Notes under the pieces: generated by a model
What the model was told of the DNA's origin: nothing
The model's input: only the letters and a program-made list of their open reading frames with translations
The model's database searches: none
Assembly: GCA_018389105.1 (NCBI GenBank)
Contig: JACATO010000308.1
Coordinates: 310,001 to 374,000 of the forward strand
Source: Nautilus pompilius
Lineage: Eukaryota > Mollusca > Cephalopoda > Nautilida > Nautilidae
Length of the DNA: 64,000 bases
Reading direction: 5' to 3'
Shown here: positions 35,588 through 49,176 of the stretch, piece by piece
How positions within the stretch are numbered: the first letter of the stretch is position 1
How the letters are laid out: each line of letters begins with the position of its first letter
Position numbers and translations under genes: made by a program

Positions 35588-38500
35588 CGGGAGTAAAAAA
35601 GAGAAGTTTATTACCTTCGAATTTTTCTTCGATTATATCACAAATTTTTTTTTAAAAGAATTGTTAAAATTCAGGTAAATGATGGCACCAATCAGTCGGT
35701 TTATTTTGATATATTATAAAATGTTTTCACGAATTAATTTATTTATGAAAATAATAGATTCTTTATTCCATTCTATTATCTCCCTTTGATGGTTCTTATG
35801 TTATATAGAAAAGTGAAATTGCATTTACTTTATACGGGACACTGATAAAGTGTTCTTAAACAATTATGCAGATATGTTATATGTAAAAAATAGAAATAAA
35901 GTGCGCGTACACACGAAATCTTGTTTCCTTCTGGGTAAACTAAGCTGGTTTTAGGCACGCGACTCGTTGATTTCCAGGACTGGCGCCATTTTCAGCCATC
36001 GCTTAGCCGAAAAAAAATATATATAATTAGGTCTTTGTGAGAATAGAGCACGCGATTCCCTTAGAGAATTTGGAGTGATAATGTCAGCTACTAAAGTCTC
36101 TTTGCAACATAATGACATGCAAGTTAGCAGGCTTTGGCCAGCTGCATTAGGTTAACGAGCAGGAGTGGATAGGTAATTGATCTTAATCATTCTTAGAATT
36201 GTTTGTTTCGGATTTTAAAAGATCCACACGCGACATATCCTCAGTGAGAGGCGGTGTGTGCTGCTCGGGCTCTCCTTCTGCCAGTCTATACTCCACACGC
36301 CTACTTTACATTCTTTATAAAACTGTTCACCTCTCGCCAAACATCATATTACGGTTCGCAAACACATTTATGTTTTTTTAAATAAACTGAGGTAAGGCGA
36401 ATCATATTTAACCTGCTTCCAGAAGTCAGTCTGAATTACGGTCAAGAAAAAAGAAAGAACCAAACCAGAAGCAAAACTAAAATAAAGGGGGGGAGAGAGC
36501 AGAATGTGCGAGTATCGAGTTGCATTGTAAAGCTGTCATCCATTGCGAACAGTCATATGAGGTTTTCTAGTTATCTGTATAAAGGCTGAGTGCAGCGTGA
36601 CAACAGCATCTCGGAAAACGTTTCTCTCTCCTTTTTGTTGTTGTTGTTGTATTTTTTTGAGTTGCTGAACCACGAAAAATGCTTTCACGTTAATTATCGA
36701 CAACCCCGAAAATTTAAAGTATTTGTAAGCAACGCCTCTTAGAAAGTCCTCTATGCTAGTGCAGTATGATAAATATCTCTCTCTTGATCCAGCTGTCGTG
36801 CTGCAGGTCGCGACGTGTTGTTATGTGGTTCTTCGTGCCAACCATTAAAGATGAACTAGGAGGCTGTTTCGTCCGCCAAGATCTAATCTAACTTGGACCA
36901 GTTCCGACCGTAAATTCAGAACGTCTGGTCTGGGTGCGTCGTCGTCGTCTCTCTCTCTTGATTCTGGTTATTGCGATAAATGGTTGATTTAACTAGTGGA
37001 TAACTGCTCGCTTTACCGAGAAGACTAAACAGTCTCAACAATTGGCAGCTGTGCTGATGCGAGCGGACCTAAGAACTGCCGTTACCATTCTGCTACACCA
37101 CTGTGGCCAGAACTGGGAAATCAAGCACCTTAAATTGGAAGAGCGACTCTCTTGTATTTCCCTTTGATTTACCTACCAAACTGTTTAGTTGCTGGTAGTG
37201 AAATGATTATTATAACAATTCACAGGTTATGAGAGCAACGTGTATCTGAGAATTTACTTGTCTTTTTGGTGCGGATACAAGAACATTTTCTAAAGTTTTT
37301 TCTTTTACTGTAAAATAAAAAAAACTACGAGTGTTTTAGAAATTAATCTGGTGACAGTGACCGTCGGTGCCTTAAGATGTAATTTAGAGATAGTTTTAAT
37401 TTTATTATTAAAAAAAACACAGGACAGAAAATTTTCCGTGGAGACAACTTTCAAATATTAACAAGAACCCAACAAACATTATCAACAAATGACATAAGAA
37501 TTAATAATAATTTAAGATATTTATTTAATGAAACAAAAACCTGTACCTTCTGTATACTTACTGGTTGTTCTGATGTTATCTGGTTTTTTCTGTTATTTTT
37601 TAATGGACCAATTAAGTAGCAGAAGCCCAGAACATAGGCAAGACCCTCGAGTCGCTGCACAGTTTGATGCTTTTTTAAAGATGAGTGAGTGATATTTCAC
37701 AGTCATGAAATTCCAAAATAATATTTTATATGGATTAACATTTCTGAAAACTTTAAAGCAGATCAAAAGTCGTTTAATACTTGAAACATGAGCCTGAAGT
37801 ATTGTTTATACAGACAATACTTTGTTTCGATTGGGTTCACGTGGTAATACCAACCACGCACGTGCATGACCTCCTCACATTATGCTTGGAAATAATTTCC
37901 AGAAATACGAAGGAGATTTTTAGTAAGATCAATTTTTTTTAGCTAGTTTGTAACTACGCAGCAATTTTTACAGGTAAGGATTTTGTGTAATAGATGCGAA
38001 AATCATAACAATGGCCATTTTAAAGAAATCACGGTTAACTGCCGTGATGGCCGAACACGAGATAAGAACTGCACAGGGAAATGTCGGCTGCAGCACACTT
38101 TACTCTCCTCCCCTATCCATGGCAGAACCACTCCATCAGACTGTTATTCTGGTTTTTCTTACAGTTAAACAAAAAATAAATAGAACCTGTGCATGAAGTT
38201 TCATGATTATATACTATAGCAGATTTTATTATTATTTATCATTGCTTACTGCAAACTCGTCTTGTCGCCCACGACGAAATGCCACCATCTTGTGAAGGGA
38301 GGTAAACATTAATCAGTTTACCATTTAAGCAGAAATGATAGAATTAACGCGATTTTATGTCAGATTATTTCAAAAAAATAATTTTTTAGAAAATGTCTTA
38401 CAATTCTTGCAATGTCGCAGTATGAACCCAAGTAGTTTTATTTTTCAATAATAAGTGAGTTCTCAAAATGTCCATTTTCAATTTTCAGATCGATTGTGTG

Positions 38501-41500
38501 TTAAGATTAAGTTTAAGGGAGACCACCGGGCCGGGACTAGTTATTACAGGGGTTAACTTCGTATGTTCCGACTCTCCGATCGCAGGTCAAAGCATATTAC
38601 ATCAATTAGGAATTATTGGTTCTGTAAAAACTTAACTTGTCTTCCCTATATTATTTTCAAAAATTGCATATTATTTGTATTGTATCTTTAATGGCTGATA
38701 TCAAAATCCAAAAGATTACCATTTCGCGGTATTTATATAGCATATAGTAAATTTTATATTTAATATTACGTAAATGACATGTAGAGTTGGTCATTCCGCT
38801 CTTTTTGTGAGGCATTAAAGGGATAGAAACCACGATGACTAACAGCGTTTGGTTTAGGAATACCGTACACATAGCCCAAGATAAATGAGCCACCATGAAA
38901 AGAATTTTAGTTGGTGAATGCTTATGCACAACAAATAATAAACAATGAACTGAGGTTAAACAAATTCCACTGATGGCACTTACCCAGGTTTGTGTTTCTT
39001 CGTCTTGCACGTACAACACAAAATAGGCGTGCATGCAGAGTAGGAAACAGATGAGATGTAGACACAGCCCCACTCCAAGCAGCACACTGCCCCAGGCCTG
39101 GAGAATGCTGAAACAAGAAATGATATATTAGCTTTACTTCGCCATAAGTAGCATCTCAAGCGGCCGAAGCAGATGGATCATTAAATCAGAACGTTATATC
39201 CGAGAAATTACTAAGCCATACCGAGTTGTGATATCATTTCTTCGTCTTTTGGCAAATGTGACATCTTGATTCATTGCTCTATCTGCAGAACAAGTGGGGA
39301 TTGACGATGTTTGATATTTTTTTCCACGCCTGCTAGTTTTTGTTCTTCAATTTTTGAAAGGTCGAGACCAATAAAGGAGACGAGACATAAAGGAACTTGA
39401 AGACAAAAGCTTGGAGCACCCATATAGCTAGATTATAACTGTCAACTTTACTACAATTCACTGTTCCATATCATGGTTTATTTTCCCCGTTACCGATTGT
39501 TTGTAACATATTTTTCTCGTTCTATTAAGCTTAATCTTTTTTAAAGTTGGTATTAAATCGTACAAGTTTAAAGTGCTTATGAATATGGAAGCCTACACAC
39601 ATAGAATTTAAAATCGCGTTAACGGGTATTTTGTCCCATAAAATAAAAAAAAAGGTTATTCATTGTAATAGCGATTATAATAATTCTTCACCACTAGAAA
39701 TCTGTGCCTGTATGTAACTATGTAGATTGTTACACAGGGCAGTGCGCTATGATGAAAACAAAATAAACTAGTCAGAAATTTAGCGACCAGAGGGTTGATT
39801 TGCAGGCAATGTAGAAAGTTAAAAGATTAGTTAAAGTGTACTGGACAGAAAACTAACCTCTTCTTTAGATGATATATCACCAATAACCTCCCGTTTGTCT
39901 TTACTGTTCACAAAACGAAAGTATTTCTAAGAAAAATTTTGTTGTATATTAACTTTAAATTTCGCGTAGCAAAACTACTAATGAACAATAGGATCAACTA
40001 CAAATTAATTATTTTTAAAAAGTTAGCTATTTGATGGATGTTTCTATACATCGAGGCTGCAGAAACTAATCATCGTGATTCATGAATTACTCGAAAGTCA
40101 GGCGGGCTTCTAGATCTGATAGAGGCAGAAGTTAATGTTCACACACGCGCTATGGCAATAATTCTAATACTAGAGGCTAGTGAAGCAGACATCAGTTTGA
40201 GATATAATGGCTTACATTTATCGACTCTTTAAAACGGGCTATTTGCTGATCTATAAAACAAGTCTTTCACATTTTGATACTTCTCTGGGTATTTACTTAT
40301 TTTAAAGAAATAGTTTCTTCGTCTAACATTTTAAAACCAAACTTAGTTTTGAAATTATCCACTCAAAAGATTTTAAATTATTTTTATGCTATCAATAAAT
40401 TAATTATAGAAAATTGCTGCATCCTCCCAAACAATAATAGAACCATTCTAAACCACTCCGACACCTTAGTTAATTCTAACAACTCGTAATGTCTTCACAC
40501 ACAACCACAACCCTAAAATGCTATTATCAAACCCAGCATAATCTTACGTAACCCTGGATACCCTAAAACCGCCCTAGAACGCTTCAGTAAAACTCTACCA
40601 TAATTATACTAAAAATCTAATACTAATGAACTCCTAAATAGATTTTAGCTAGTATCAACAGATATTTTCTTCAAAAAGCCCCGGCAACTCTTCAGATTTT
40701 CAGCAAAAGCATATGATCAAATGTAGAAAAATCTTCAATATTCCAGAAAGGAATTCTGGTCACCGTTCCGTGGTTTTTAAAATAGAATTTAGAAAAAGCA
40801 CAAGCGTAAAGAAGATTTTTAAAAATAATCTCGTTGTCAGCTGACGTTGGAATCTTAAACGAGTCCCGAGTTCTTTAAATAACCCGCATATCAGCCAACA
40901 TGCAACTTTTAAATAAACAAAAGGCGAAAACGTAAACATCCCGTGTGCGATCCAAAAGCCATCATCAGAATCTTAGGTTTGATTTGGACAAAGCTCTAAG
41001 TCGTGTAAAATCTCTGCTATTTCGCTTTTCTAGGGAAAAAACTCTTAAAATAGGAAGTTCAAAGCAACAATTACAATTTATTAGCGAACACATAGGCATC
41101 CTCATGAAATCATTCAGATTCTCTCTTCAAGTAAATTTACATCGCTAATGTTCGCGAAAATTAATAAAACAATTTCAAGTGAAATATTGCTACAGAAGCA
41201 GGATATGTAGATCTGATGCTGCTACCGGCTGTTAGTTTTAGATAGAATTGTTGAATAACTAATTTAATTCCTGAAGACTGTCAAGTGTCTGGTAATGTCT
41301 ATTTTGTTCCGCGATAAGCCATCGAAAACCGAATAAGTTAACTATGCCAAGCAATTTTTCCTGCATTAAACATCATCTGGGATGGATGCCAAATGCCGAG
41401 TACCTGACTGGTCGCCAGCTACTTGGCCAACGATTCCCTCCCCCGCCAAAAAAAGAGAGAGGATCGAGGCTTATCACGTGATCAGCAACCCACTACAGAG

Positions 41501-44500
41501 CTAAGCTTTCCCCAAATATATCAGGTAACTATTAATCATTCTTCATCTATTTCTGAAGATTTCCTCCGTGAAAAATAAGGACAAGAAAACGTAATTTTTT
41601 TGTTGTTTCTTCATAAAATAATTTTAAAATACGCAGAGAACTTAACGCGACGAGTTGGCGAACGCCTGTTGGCTCTTCCTGTGTTTTAAAATACTCACCA
41701 TTATTCAAAAAGGCAAAAAAAGAACACCAACAAGTTTTCAACAGGTTGTTTGTCTTAACTGTAGAAACAGTGGAAATCTCCAGCTTTAACGCGTTTTTAT
41801 AAGCTGCCTTCAATAATAAAATTAATTAAATACTTATATTTACAGGTCATATTACTTCAGTGATCACTATTCATCCAGCACTTTCGCAACCGTTACAGAC
41901 ACTCAAGCCAGTGGTAAGCACTACGTAGACGCCATTTTTGTTTGCTGGCGCTCAGCAATCTGTCCTTTGAGAAGTTCGTACCCGTTCCAGGATCAGCCAA
42001 ACCACATTTAAACCGGGAAACTCTATTTTGACTATATATTTACCTGGACGTGTTGACCTTTGCCATCGATGATCGGAAGATATTAGAACAGCACCACTCT
42101 TAACGTCGGTTTACCCCGACCCCACCAGACGGCTCCAGTTTATGTCGGGGGTTTCTTTCTGCAGGTATCGACTTCAGACGGCTGCTTTTCACTTTCCTAC
42201 TTCATTTTTAAGTATTATTTTCAGATTCTGAAACCCGCATGCACCGAAGTAGAAAGTCGTTATTGTTTGCTAAAATTTATTCGCTTTCGGAAACTCGACA
42301 TTACAGTGAAGTTTACGGGTTGAAAAAACCAATTCCGGAAGTCTAGTGAAGCAAAGCTGTTTTCGTGGAATTACAAATCGCAAGCTAGGAAAAAATTCAA
42401 GACTAGAACACTAACCTGCACAATTATTAGTGTATCATACTTTTCTAGACAGCTTTTAAAATGAAGAAATGTATCTCTCCATCCTTTCTCTATCTTCATA
42501 AACGTTAGTACTCGGATTCAAATTGTGTTCTGCTGGTAATATAGATTCCAGTTTAAATGGAGTCGTGAATTGTTGTATGTAATTTCGGAGATTTTTACTT
42601 CTTTTTGCTGCTATGATAATTTTAAAGGGTAAACATGAACCTTGTTGTCACGAAAGACGCTTTCCGGAACAGAACGCATCCAGTAAAATAGATACAATAT
42701 CCGTTTACATTATTCTAGTTGCTTTGCGGACTAAAATTCAATTTATTGGGAGCTTGAACTGTTATTGTATCCCTATATACTTAGTATGGCAACGCTCAAT
42801 GCGCCCATCAACAAAAGAAACGTTATACTATAGCTGCTCAAGCAAGTTCAGTTGGTCACGGTTTTATTTGTATCTGCAATTCGCTGGTGCGTTTAAATTA
42901 ATATCTACTGACGATAATAAAGAAACATTAAGCTGGGACAACAACAACAAGATGAATAGCTAAATCCGACATGACAGACATACATCGATGCCTCTTCCCG
43001 GTAAGGAAGCGTTGCCAGTTTTGCGCCACACAGATCCCAGCACTTCTGGCTTCGGCAGGGAAATCCTGGTTAGAACACTTCGTTATTTTAATGTGGGAGG
43101 AAACCCGCGCGATCAGTGGGCGAGGAAAAGAGGGAGAAGAAGCCATGCCAAGATGGTATACCAAACCTAGCCCTCAACCTTAGCAGTCCAGGATCTGCCG
43201 CTTCTTTTAAAAGTCTATAGAGTTTGTGAAACCAGATAACATCATGCTTTTTGTCCTTTTATTCGACAGAACAAAGTTCAATTCCGGTTGAATATTTTAC
43301 CAACCGCACAAGTAAATTTGGAAAGTTTACAGACATTAAACTACATCAGAATATTTTGCTACATGTATCAGGTTTCTCCTCCAGAGCGATTTAAGCAATC
43401 GTAACATTTTTTACCAGATCTGCTACGGATACCAGCGAGCGACACTCGGCACTGAGCAAGAAGGATTATCATTATTACCTGGTCAGGTAATCCAGTACTT
43501 ACGATGCTCAAAATATAAATACTAACTAAATGGCAGAATATAGGTTTTTAGGTGGGCTCACTAAAACTGGATAACTTCAAGGCAATTCCAGGTAGGATAC
43601 TTCTGGAGAAACAGACATGTCTTCGAAATTTCGTGCTATTAAATTAATTTGGTCTCTAAAGGTGCCATTTTTTCCCCTTTCCTTCCACAGAATAAGTTTT
43701 AGAAATGTCGCTTTAAAAAAAAATAAATGTCAAAAACATTAAACGACTAAATAAAGGTTTACGTCAGAAATTATAGAAGCTGTGGAGGAGAAGCTTGAAA
43801 ATGTTTGAATAAGATTGTTGGTTTCTCAGTGCGATTACAACTGGTGGCATGCATCCTTTTTAAAATAATGAAGATGGTGTAGATCATGGAGGATGGAGTG
43901 TGTTTCAGGACGCACAGTTTGATGAAGGCATCCAGATACAACATTTACAAAATAAAATATAACCGGCTCTTTAAAGATGCAGGGAGCGTGCGGATAGGGG
44001 ACAGGGTGGAAGAAAAAGATGTTTGTTTAAAGCGATTTCTAGAATTACCTTAAAATACGTTTACTCTCCATGAATGTAACACATAAATCAGGGTCTTGTT
44101 GTCCTTGATGATGTGTTACCAGTTGACTGCTATTTAAAAATTTTGTTAACAGACACGCGCGCGCGCTCAAAACGTGTACAACACAAACATCGGTAGCGGT
44201 TTTATTAATTCAGAAAAAAAGATAACACGAATAACGTTGAGGAATTTCCATGGTTCGTACGTTTTGCTAACGGTGTCTATCGATTATTTCAGTCATTGAA
44301 ACCGTCATTTGAACAAATTAGAAGAGTCTTTCCGCTAGGTGAAGGGATGTGTGTCGTCACAAAGCCATTTGTTACTTCAGAACTCCATGAGTATTTTGAC
44401 AATTCTTCTTCTTCCATCACTCCTTTCATAAGAGTGGGATGCGTTGCACCGTCTCTATGGGCACTCTGGCCCAGCGCATCCGTCTTCAGCAGTACTTTGA

Positions 44501-47500
44501 CAATTCAAGTTTATCCCTATTGGCGCCGGTTAAAACAACACCTAAAGCCTAGGTCAGCTTATGATAGAAACAAGAAGGTAGAAAGAAAGAATTTCGTTGT
44601 TATTAAAAGACCAGATTGAAAGTTCAGACAGTGAGAATACGCGTTTGTTAGCTGTAAGATGTATGCGAACCTCCGTGATCTTTCAGGCAACCATTTTGAA
44701 TATCAGCTGATAGAGTACATGCGAATAATTTTAATTGCCAACGTAAAAATGTTTCTAAATTAACATTCTTATACCATTTAGGTTGAAATTGTTTGATCAA
44801 ATTCATTATTAATCGTGTGTACAGTAAATTGAAATCGTATTCAACCATCCCAGAGTAATAGAATCTTTGACGGAGATGGTTCCTGAAATGTGTTTACATT
44901 TCATATGATAATTATGAATTTTTATTGCAGCAGTAAAAATATATTCCAAATAACTCTGGCGTGACGTAAATAAATATCCATCTTTTGAGACTTAAATAGA
45001 CCATTCGTTACACGATAATACACGATTCCAGAATATAAGAAGGGGTACAGCTCAAAGGAAGCGTCGGTCTGCAGAAAATCATGCTGCTGACAAGGAGATT
45101 TACCAAACAGACCGTCTCGAAAGGGTGCGCATACTTGAGCTATGGGACGTCGCATAAACCAGCAGGAGGTCTTCGACTGTTAACAGAAACAGAATGGAAA
45201 ATACATGAGGTGGAAAGAAACCTGGAAACGAAGTATGAAATTTGGCCGCAATTGTAGCAGAACCCGTGCATTTGTCTACAAGAAACTTCTAGAGTATGGT
45301 ACAGTTGGAAGGTACAGAGATGAAAACCGCTACTCACGCTACTCGATGTCAATCATTGGCTGCAATGAGCAACACAGACACCACCACGCCCTCCACAGGT
45401 TTTTACTTTCCATGGGTGCGATGCCGTTCCGCGCAGGAATTTCCATTGAACCATCTATAAACAACGACAAAACCTGCCATACTGGGAAGTAAAATCTGGC
45501 TACTGAATTATCACAGCTGATGGAGAACAGTATCTTTATAGAAGATCTCTCACCGTCCGTGCAACAGTCAGGGCGCCGCGATTTTGCTATGGTAAATCCA
45601 ATCTCGAGACGTAAACCTTCACTGAAAGCATATAGTCTATTTTTTATCGATCACTGCAAAAGTGTGCTAGTAAACCCATTTTCCTATTATAGATTTTAGG
45701 TCAAGAATGAACAGCAACCCAGCCGATCAGGGTTGCGGATCTTGTCCACACAATTTGTAAGCGCACTGTTGTCTTGCATAAGATAAAGGGCTGCAGCACA
45801 AAATATTAACCCTACTCATATTTTTGTATATGGTCCCCGAATAGACAAATATTTTTTTAAACCATCGATGTCTATTTGCTTATGTTAAATGCTTGTATTA
45901 AACCAGTTGTTTAAACCTGTAGAATATTGATATTTATGCTCATTCCCATTTAGTAAAATCAATCTCAGTCTTATTAGTAGCAGTCATGCATTCTGGCAGA
46001 AGTTTACTTTCGTTCATGAACAATGAAAGATTATAATTGACTCAATGAGATAGGTTTTCTATTGTTCTTTCTTTGTCCTACATATATCTTCCCATATCCA
46101 TTGAATGACGTTTAGAGATCTGGAAACTATAAGCCATTCTACCACCGTCATCTTTTTACTTTTTTTAAAAAAAAAAACCCTTTACCTAGTTTGCCGTGTG
46201 TTTAGAATTATTGCTCTGCTGGAAAATATAATTTGGTCTTAAGAATTCCTTTTCCGATGGTAACATTTTCTGTCCAGTACGTTTTTGTTTATATATATAT
46301 ATATATCCGAAATTCCTGTCAACTCAGGAGGCTGACCAACGGTTTTAGGTCCTTTCATCAAATATTTTTCCAGGCTGCCTCCAGATCAAAGTTATACCAT
46401 CTGATGGTGATGAATAGAGGTTGTTTTTTTTTTTTGGTTCTTTTCGTTAATATTTTCATCAACCCATCAACTTTATCCCAGAACAGGAAGCAACAGAGAT
46501 CTATTTGGTGAGCACAGACTGACGTACGATGAGGAGTTGCAAGACGATTTCATACCGGTAATCAAACAGGTACACAGATTTATAAGAATCTTACATTTAT
46601 ATGACAATTAAAACACAAGTTAAAAGAAAAATGGAAGCATTTGTATACTCTACGAAATAGTTTATACATTAATTAAACTAACGGTATGACAGCAAATACG
46701 CGCAGTTTATGAACTCAATACCTCGTCATATTTGATGTAATAGAATAAGTCGTAGTGATACGCAGGTAAACAATGGCAAGAGTTTAAATAGGATTGAATA
46801 TCCATGACAATACACTTCATGATTTTACGTCTGTCTCTTCTAGATACTAGGATTTCAAGAAAGCACCACTTTGTGTAGACGCCACTTGTCACGGTACACA
46901 GACTTGTATGAACGCTGTATGCTATCTGCAGGAATGATCTATTCCTGTCGCGGTACTGCTGCAGACTTTGACAGGATTGTCGCGCGACACGATTACCTAG
47001 CTCCTCCTAAGCTTCCTCTAGATGGCTAGTCGGGTATATTGAGATTGTTTTCCTTTGTATCAGTCTTTCTGTTTCGGAAGGGTTGGAAATAGTAAAATCT
47101 CATACGTAGTTCACCACAATGCAGAAGAGGAAATAGACATAAAATATTGTCCACATGCTACTAGAAAGTCAGAACAAATGGATGACTGACAGAAAGGAAT
47201 AAAAAGTTCACAACAGCATAAACCATAACAATTTTATTGCCAAATATAACCAAAAGTCTGTAAACCGTTCGCGTGGAACGATCGCGGAAAATCCTGATTT
47301 TGCCATTAGCAATAAAAAGTTACATCATGAGCTGCTGATAAAACGACAGCAGTTTTAAATGTGCGACATTGGGCGTACGCCAAATAAATTGGTTAGCGAC
47401 AACGTTCAGGCAGAACCTTTTCATTAAAGGCTTCCTCGATTTCAGGTTCTCAAACCATGGTCTCAGCTCAAACAAGTCAAACCCTGACCCATACTTAAGG

Positions 47501-48110
47501 CACGACTTTTGTCTGCTTGCTCTGGTTTTGGCGTCTTGAAATCCTGCGGTAGAAGTTTGAAACGACTTTAATTTATCGGAAATCATGCCTACTTTTCACG
47601 TTTGCAGCTGTTTTCGGTAAAAATTCCCTTGTTGAACAAAATACGAGTAAAAGACGAACAAAGAAAAATGTGCAGATTGCGCTCTTTGGATATTCAGCAA
47701 GGTCATCACCAGCACAAGGACGTTAGGCTGTAGCTCATGAAAATTTAGTGTTTTGGGTACTTGGTGAAGATCCCGTCGATAACCCTTGACTGGCATGCAC
47801 TTTGATCATTGGTCAAAAGCCTCCAACCGTAGCCAGGTAGAGCCAACGAGGCTGATACCAAACACATGCCCGCCCTTCCAACTCACTGCTGAGAAGTGTC
47901 CTTAAGACCTCAGAAGTCAGCAAAAAAAAAGAGAAAAATATAACATCAAGAACCGTTGCTGGGTTACGTACCTCGGATGTGCGTCTGTCGGGTAGGGATT
48001 TCTCCCGAGCCGCCGCGTCTTTTTACTTTCGGTTCGTATTTTGTTAGGGTTGCAATTTTGTTAAAAACAAATTTAAGTAAAGAATTAAATTTCGAAATTA
48101 AATTGTTTTT

Positions 48111-48174
<64 letters not shown>

Positions 48175-48914
48175 ATCTCTCTCTCTCCATCTCTCTAAAA
48201 AAGAAAGAAAACCAAAACAGACTTGTTGTGTACTCTAACAGAAAACAGCTCTTTTCCTGTTTGTCTCTCAGGATGTAATACACACTTTGCGCCAAAACTC
48301 CACTTTTTATGGGCGATACTGATACGGACGGAAGCTAAGAAGACGACGGGTGTTTCTGCAATAGATCGCCTGAGATAATTCCAAAAGCGTGCAGATGAAA
48401 GACCGACTGAAATAGCTGTGGTGACGGGGCACGTGATGAGTGGAAATCCTGTCGGGTGGTTAGCAGGAGCCAATGAGCCTGTGTAGGAGCGCGTGGCGCG
48501 TCAAATTCCTTGTTGTGCTAACGGGTTTAGAAATTGTAATGGCGATAATTTTTAAATTTGTCTTATACTGTGAGTCGGTTGTTATTGCATTTAAAGATAA
48601 AATGCTATCTAATATAAATGCTAACATTAGGTAACCTCGATAAATTTCGTTATATTTTAAAGTAAAAGAAAAAAGTAAAAAGCAACTTTTTAAAATTAGA
48701 AATATATCGTCCACGTTAAACTCACGCGCACGCACAACGTATTTATACCGATTATCAATAAAAGGGGAACTTACCTTGGATTTCGGGAACTCCCTATGAC
48801 GATAAAAACAATCCCTAGAAAGATGAGAGATAATCCGAGGAGGAATAATCCAAGAACGACTCTTCTTGGAATAATCCAGTCGTGAAAATTTTTATAAGCT
48901 ATTCGTCCCTGCAT
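25245..48914 (-). CDS. Unrecognised protein with two membrane segments and a long tyrosine-containing tail
   Basis: Three exons on the minus strand: 48914-48775, 39107-38984, 25841-25245. They total 861 bases, 286 residues plus stop. Junction phases agree (2, then 0) with canonical GTAAGT donors. An in-frame stop lies 15 bases upstream of the ATG. Two hydrophobic segments at about residues 19-41 and 51-79 are joined by a loop of about ten residues. Basic residues (Arg17, Arg18) precede the first segment, so both ends are probably cytoplasmic. The tail (89-286) is hydrophilic and rich in Ser, Pro and Gln. It has PTYATI around Tyr106 and SIYDNV around Tyr275; YxN fits a Grb2-type SH2 site and SxYxxV an ITIM-like site. 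The layout recalls barttin and TMEM51, but I see no sequence identity strong enough to name it. Introns are 9.7 and 13.1 kb. Additional exons could exist. Confidence 0.72.
25842..30703. other. Intron 2 of the two-membrane-segment gene, first part
   Basis: AT-rich, no exon recognised. Open frames around 26015-26263 (minus), 28313-28660 and 28922-29215 (plus) show no domain and are treated as chance. Confidence 0.5.
30704..32767 (+). mobile_element. Decayed hAT transposase (ZMYM1-like) relic
   Basis: Pieces of a hAT transposase follow one another in different frames. Around 31645-31735 it reads PKPVFAHCAAHKFDVVV, matching the HC-AHRLNLV block. Around 32040-32215 it reads a basic stretch ending PKQCRRQTFQSNVG, matching the R-C-KRQT-RAN block. 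At about 32515-32640 it reads LPVTTCIAERSFSTMRRLE and RLSG, the hAT dimerisation domain. An N-terminal open frame at 30704-31042 may be its first part. Frameshifts and stops throughout show it is dead. It lies antisense in intron 2 of the two-membrane-segment gene. Terminal repeats were not found. Confidence 0.8.
33202..33471 (+). other. 89-codon open frame without an early ATG; possible terminal exon
   Basis: Following a stop at 33199-33201, the frame stays open for 89 codons to TAA. It has a protein-like composition (for example GDGVAILKHES, RIHPETGDRIL) and higher GC than its flanks. An AG at 33222-33223 could act as an acceptor. No domain is recognised and no upstream partner exon was found. 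It lies just after the hAT relic and could be foreign sequence or chance. Confidence 0.18.
33472..38983. other. Intron 2 of the two-membrane-segment gene, last part
   Basis: AT-rich, non-coding as far as I can see, with one CT microsatellite near 35.5 kb. Open frames here are short and show no domain. Confidence 0.5.
35535..35588. repeat. (CT)n microsatellite
   Basis: About 50 bases of CT with one TTCT interruption near the 3' end, inside intron 2. Confidence 0.97.
38984..39107 (-). CDS. Two-membrane-segment gene, exon 2
   Basis: 124 bases. The first base completes a Ser codon with exon 1, followed by ILQAWGSVLLGVGLCLHL and a Cys-rich hydrophobic segment, ending DEETQTW. Acceptor TTGTTTCAG, donor TGG/GTAAGT. 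It is the only coding island in the 23 kb between exons 1 and 3 that fits by phase and topology. Confidence 0.75.
42998..43192 (+). repeat. Dispersed repeat, copy 1
   Basis: Shares diverged but collinear sequence with 62267-62445, including GGAAGCGTTGCC, CCAGCACTTC and GTGGGAGGAAACCC, ending in ACCAAACCT/GCCAAACCT. About 190 bases. Short open frames fall within it, but the second copy does not keep them, so it is a transposon fragment of unknown class, not a gene. Confidence 0.75.
48115..48197. repeat. (CT)n microsatellite
   Basis: About 80 bases of CT with a few CAT interruptions at the 3' end, in intron 1 of the two-membrane-segment gene, about 580 bases from exon 1. Confidence 0.97.
48775..48914 (-). 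CDS. Two-membrane-segment gene, exon 1
   Basis: 46 codons plus two bases, starting MQGRIAYKNFHDW, then Arg-Arg and the first hydrophobic segment VVLGLFLLGLSLIFLG. Donor CCAAG/GTAAGT. The start is supported by an in-frame TAA just upstream. Confidence 0.72.
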
Positions 48915-49130
48915 GATAATTCCAGAAGGTTAGTCGGTGCCGTAATGAGTGTCAACCATCTTTCCCTACCGTCGTCTGCTTAGGTTGTGGACACAGAGAG
49001 AGAGGACGGCCGTTAGTTCTCTACAGTCTAAAGTTGACTGTGTGTGTGTGTGCGTGTGCGTGTGTGTGCGTGCGTATATTTTCAATTAAGGTTTGTTTTT
49101 CTTTTGGGGGTAAATGTAAAATAAATAAAA

Positions 49131-49176
<46 letters not shown>

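Larger units (their letters stand above)
39108..48774. other. Intron 1 of the two-membrane-segment gene
   Basis: A 9.7 kb intron with no additional exon recognised. It holds a dispersed repeat (42998-43192), a strongly G-poor stretch (about 40490-40640), a short AT run near 46290 and a CT microsatellite near 48.1 kb. Open frames at 42613-42963, 44296-44619 and 45205-45492 show no domain. Confidence 0.5.

Noticed and set aside
44296..44619. A 107-codon plus-strand frame
   Set aside because: No domain, no splice context, and a length not surprising in a 10 kb intron.
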